In this document: piece after piece, positions 62,159-64,000 of the stretch
Layout of the letters: every line of letters starts with the position of its first letter
How positions within the stretch are numbered: position 1 is the stretch's first letter
Assembly (NCBI GenBank): GCA_019456145.1
Contig: VRUL01000005.1
Span: forward strand, 124,001 to 188,000
Source of the DNA: Planctomycetota bacterium
Lineage (GTDB): Bacteria > Planctomycetota > Phycisphaerae > Sedimentisphaerales > Anaerobacaceae
DNA length: 64,000 bases
Direction of reading: 5' to 3'
Position numbers and translations under genes: made by a program
Notes under the pieces: generated by a model
Told to the model about the DNA's origin: nothing
Seen by the model: only the letters and a program-made list of their open reading frames with translations
Databases searched by the model: none

Positions 62159-62196
62159 AAGGCTAAGAGTAGAAAAAGTCCCTTAGCCTTTTATTA
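62159..62196. terminator. terminator-like hairpin
   Basis: AAGGCTAAG (62159-62167) pairs with CTTAGCCTT (62182-62190), then TTATTAT. Third use of this stem sequence in 1.5 kb. It may stop transcripts coming from the plus strand before the convergent lipoprotein gene. Confidence 0.7.
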
Positions 62197-62282
62197 TCAC
62201 TTCAGTCTGCGAGTATCCACAGCCTGGAAATGCAGACCGTTTGCTGAGCAATTACTTTAGCGAGTATTATCAGGGCATTTTC

Positions 62283-62696
62283 CTAAAAGCCGTATATCGG
62301 CTTTAGCTCTTCCTGGGTTGGAAGATGGTCATAATACTCGTTTCTGGGGCCGACGTAGCCGACACCCTGTTTTCTCAGCGATACCTGGCTTATAGAACCG
62401 TTGCTGTTGGTAATGTTGACCGTGACGGTGTTTATATCCCGGCGGAGAGAGTCCATTTCAGCTTGTGTTTTTTTCTTGTTGTCTCGGTCGCCACCTATTA
62501 AATAGCCGGCACCACCGCCTATCGCTGCTCCTATCAACGTTGATTCGGTATCGCCACCTGCCGCCTGACCAATGCCGGCACCGGCCAGCGAACCAATAAG
62601 GGCACCGGTTTGGGCATCACTCTCACAGCCGACAACGAATACCAGACCCAGGCTCACAGCAACTACCATTAAAAATAGTACTAACTTTTTAACCAT
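62283..62696 (-). CDS. glycine-zipper lipoprotein
   Basis: 137 aa. Lipoprotein signal with lipobox VVGC (Cys about 24), then a glycine-zipper (TGALIGSLAGAGIGQAAGG, LIGAAIGGGAGYLIGGD) and a charged helical and beta part. SD GGAGGT five bases before the ATG. Similar to SlyB/YMGG-type envelope proteins that tether or stabilise the outer membrane. Convergent with the CsgG-like gene. Confidence 0.85.
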   Translation of the reverse strand: MVKKLVLFLMVVAVSLGLVFVVGCESDAQTGALIGSLAGAGIGQAAGGDTESTLIGAAIGGGAGYLIGGDRDNKKKTQAEMDSLRRDINTVTVNITNSNGSISQVSLRKQGVGYVGPRNEYYDHLPTQEELKPIYGF

Positions 62697-63029
62697 TTTG
62701 CACCTCCATTATCTTTGGTCTCTATACTCACATATCAAGGTTAAACTTTCTTTAGTTCATGCATCTATTTTATAATACTAACGGTTCAACAAACCGGTTC
62801 AAGCAAATAATCTTCAATTTAAGAAATATGAAGTTAGGGCCCTCGTATTTTTATCGGCTATTGGGCAGTAATACTTTAAATCAGCCAAGCTGAAACTTAG
62901 ACCGATGGTTATCGGCGTTGCCCGGCCGATAAGATCAAAGCACCCCCAGCTTTGCCGTCGAGGGGTGTGGAGTTTGTTTGCGGTGGGGTGGGAGTAGATT
63001 TGGGATTTGGGATTTAAGATTTCAGATTG
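62697..63029. other. intergenic stretch upstream of the lipoprotein gene
   Basis: Holds the promoter side of the lipoprotein gene (minus). A GAACCGGTTTGTTGAACCG inverted motif lies near 62785 but I cannot place a good promoter. The long minus-strand open frame across 62814-63566 is repeat sequence and has no protein-like character. From 63871 to 64000 I see only an AT-rich leader, perhaps of a gene starting at the window edge. Confidence 0.45.
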
Positions 63030-63870
63030 GCTTTGATTGGGTTCGTTTTCACAAATTGCCCAATTTGACATTTTTTCATAATCCTTTGTTAATTCTTTAT
63101 TTACGTTCATTCGAGCATTTATCAAATTGGCTTTGATTGGGTTCGTTTTGGGTTCGTTTTTCCCGTGTTGACCAAGTGTCTTATTTACATAATCGGTTGT
63201 TGATACTTTAGTTACGTTCATTTGACTTTTTCGGAAATTGGGTTCGTTTTGCATAATTAAGGAGCAGATTTGTCGAGGATTCTTTACAAGTGTAAAGATG
63301 CCGAAGGCATGTAAATAGTTTATTAATCGCGGATTATGCAGATTTCGCGGATTTTTTAGCCACAAAAAGGCACGAAAAATTAACCACAGATTGCACAGAT
63401 TTTTTGCCACAGAGGTCACAGAGGTTATTGGCCGGCTTGGTGTTCTCGGCATACTCTGCTCTAAAAGCGAGCTTTTGACGCAGAGACCTGCCTTCGTCCA
63501 CAAGGCCATCAAAATGGCCTTTTTCAAAAGCCAGCTAAATAGGTGTTTTTTATCCATGTAATACACCTTTTTGATTGATTATTTACGATTTTCTATTGAT
63601 TATTGAGTATTTACAGACGATTAATTTTACAAAATGGCTCCCTGCCTAAAGCATGCTGGGATTCGTGCAAGCTACTGGTTCCCTGCCTACTGCATGCAGG
63701 GACTCGCTGCTGATACTAAGACTTGCGGTTCTCCGCTTTAAATCCAACATGGATTCAGACTATAGACTCAAGACTACAGACTGAAGACTTCTGATTGCTC
63801 AATTTTACATTCTCAATTCTATATTTTCGTTTATATTATACCAAACTTGCCCGGAATGTTCAATAAAAAC
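63030..63870 (-). repeat. dispersed element, copy B (inverted partner of 59150-59660)
   Basis: Read on the minus strand from 63870: promoter block, the 31-base AGCGGAGAACCGCAAGTC... unit (63708-63740), two imperfect CCCTGC...GCAGGG palindromes (63640-63705), a CACAGAGGT/CACAGATT-rich stretch (63350-63430), CCTTCGGCATCTTTACA, and the coding-like segment from 63254 reading MQNEPNF-x-KSQMNV...NEPKTNP. The word TTGGGTTCGTTTT recurs four times between 63045 and 63260. It is longer and more mosaic than copy A. Confidence 0.78.
63835..63863 (-). promoter_or_regulatory. sigma70-like promoter at edge of repeat copy B
   Basis: Minus strand TTGAAC (63863-63858), 17-base spacer, TATAAT (63840-63835). 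Matches the promoter of copy A in both boxes, the spacing and most of the spacer. Directed into the repeat and toward the lipoprotein gene at 62696. Confidence 0.7.
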
Positions 63871-64000
63871 GAACAATTTTAATAAAAATTTCATATTGAT
63901 ACCCGCTTGGTAGTAAAATATGTTGGAACTTCTTATATTGACGGGGATTATGGATTAAGGTAATGTGATGTGGGAACGAAAATGAGGTTTTAAGGAAATG

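Noticed and set aside
63040-63260. Regular TTGGGTTCGTTTT words as a possible CRISPR array
   Set aside because: Spacing is irregular, repeats are only about 13 bases and no cas genes are present.
62814-63566. 250-codon minus-strand open frame
   Set aside because: It lies inside repeat copy B, is low in complexity and contains repeated NEPN/NEPK words; no domain.
59150-63870. Composite transposon bounded by inverted repeats
   Set aside because: No transposase is found and the two copies differ in length and internal composition; target-site duplications are not visible.

Overview
The window looks like a chromosomal segment of a Planctomycetota bacterium, probably of the Phycisphaerae/Sedimentisphaerales type. 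Reasons: several secreted PQQ-like beta-propellers with the W-P-x-F/W-R-G start typical of that phylum, a PilM-N/PilO-like pilus set, polysaccharide-degrading multidomain enzymes, and a dispersed intergenic repeat that reads MQNEPNF..., which I recall from planctomycete genomes. This assignment is inference. I see no rRNA, tRNA or CRISPR array.

Region 1 (1-19.9 kb, all minus strand, many start/stop overlaps) is one long redox and envelope cluster. In transcription order: propeller, glycosyltransferase, LolD-like ATPase, two-module FtsX permease, propeller, NHL protein, 82-aa four-Cys protein, Tat-exported polyferredoxin, NosR/NapH-like membrane polyferredoxin, propeller, NuoE-NuoF fusion, GltD-like flavoprotein without its NAD(P)-binding domain, a frameshifted propeller and a propeller running off the window edge. 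It looks like an undescribed pathway moving electrons between cytoplasmic NADH and periplasmic Fe-S proteins.

Region 2 (20-54.5 kb) is mixed: mtaB; a pilus-like operon starting with a PilM-PilN fusion; a PhoD-like phosphatase; a 2-oxoacid:ferredoxin oxidoreductase operon; amino-sugar genes (nagA, a galactokinase-family kinase, nagB); NfeD plus an SPFH protein; a polysaccharide cluster (GH-A-like protein made around a duplicated leader, heparinase-esterase fusion, esterase-SGNH fusion); a metallophosphoesterase; then a housekeeping run (scpB, Nif3-like, pabC, DUF4190, pabB, DUF6504, deoC, a kinase-like/deoxyribosyltransferase-like fusion, prfA, rpmE).

Region 3 (54.9-59.1 kb) is a more AT-rich four-gene cassette: C5-cytosine methyltransferase, Vsr endonuclease, a ParB-like protein and a protein with a prephenate-dehydratase-like fold that has lost the TRF catalytic signature. 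It is the best candidate here for an undescribed defence or restriction system.

Region 4 (59.1-64 kb) is gene-poor and repeat-rich. Two inverted copies of a dispersed element, each opening with a sigma70-like promoter (TTGAAC-17-TATAAT), flank a sugar isomerase-like gene and two lipoprotein genes. Between them are multi-hairpin elements whose stems covary, a 27-bp tandem repeat and three terminators sharing one stem sequence.
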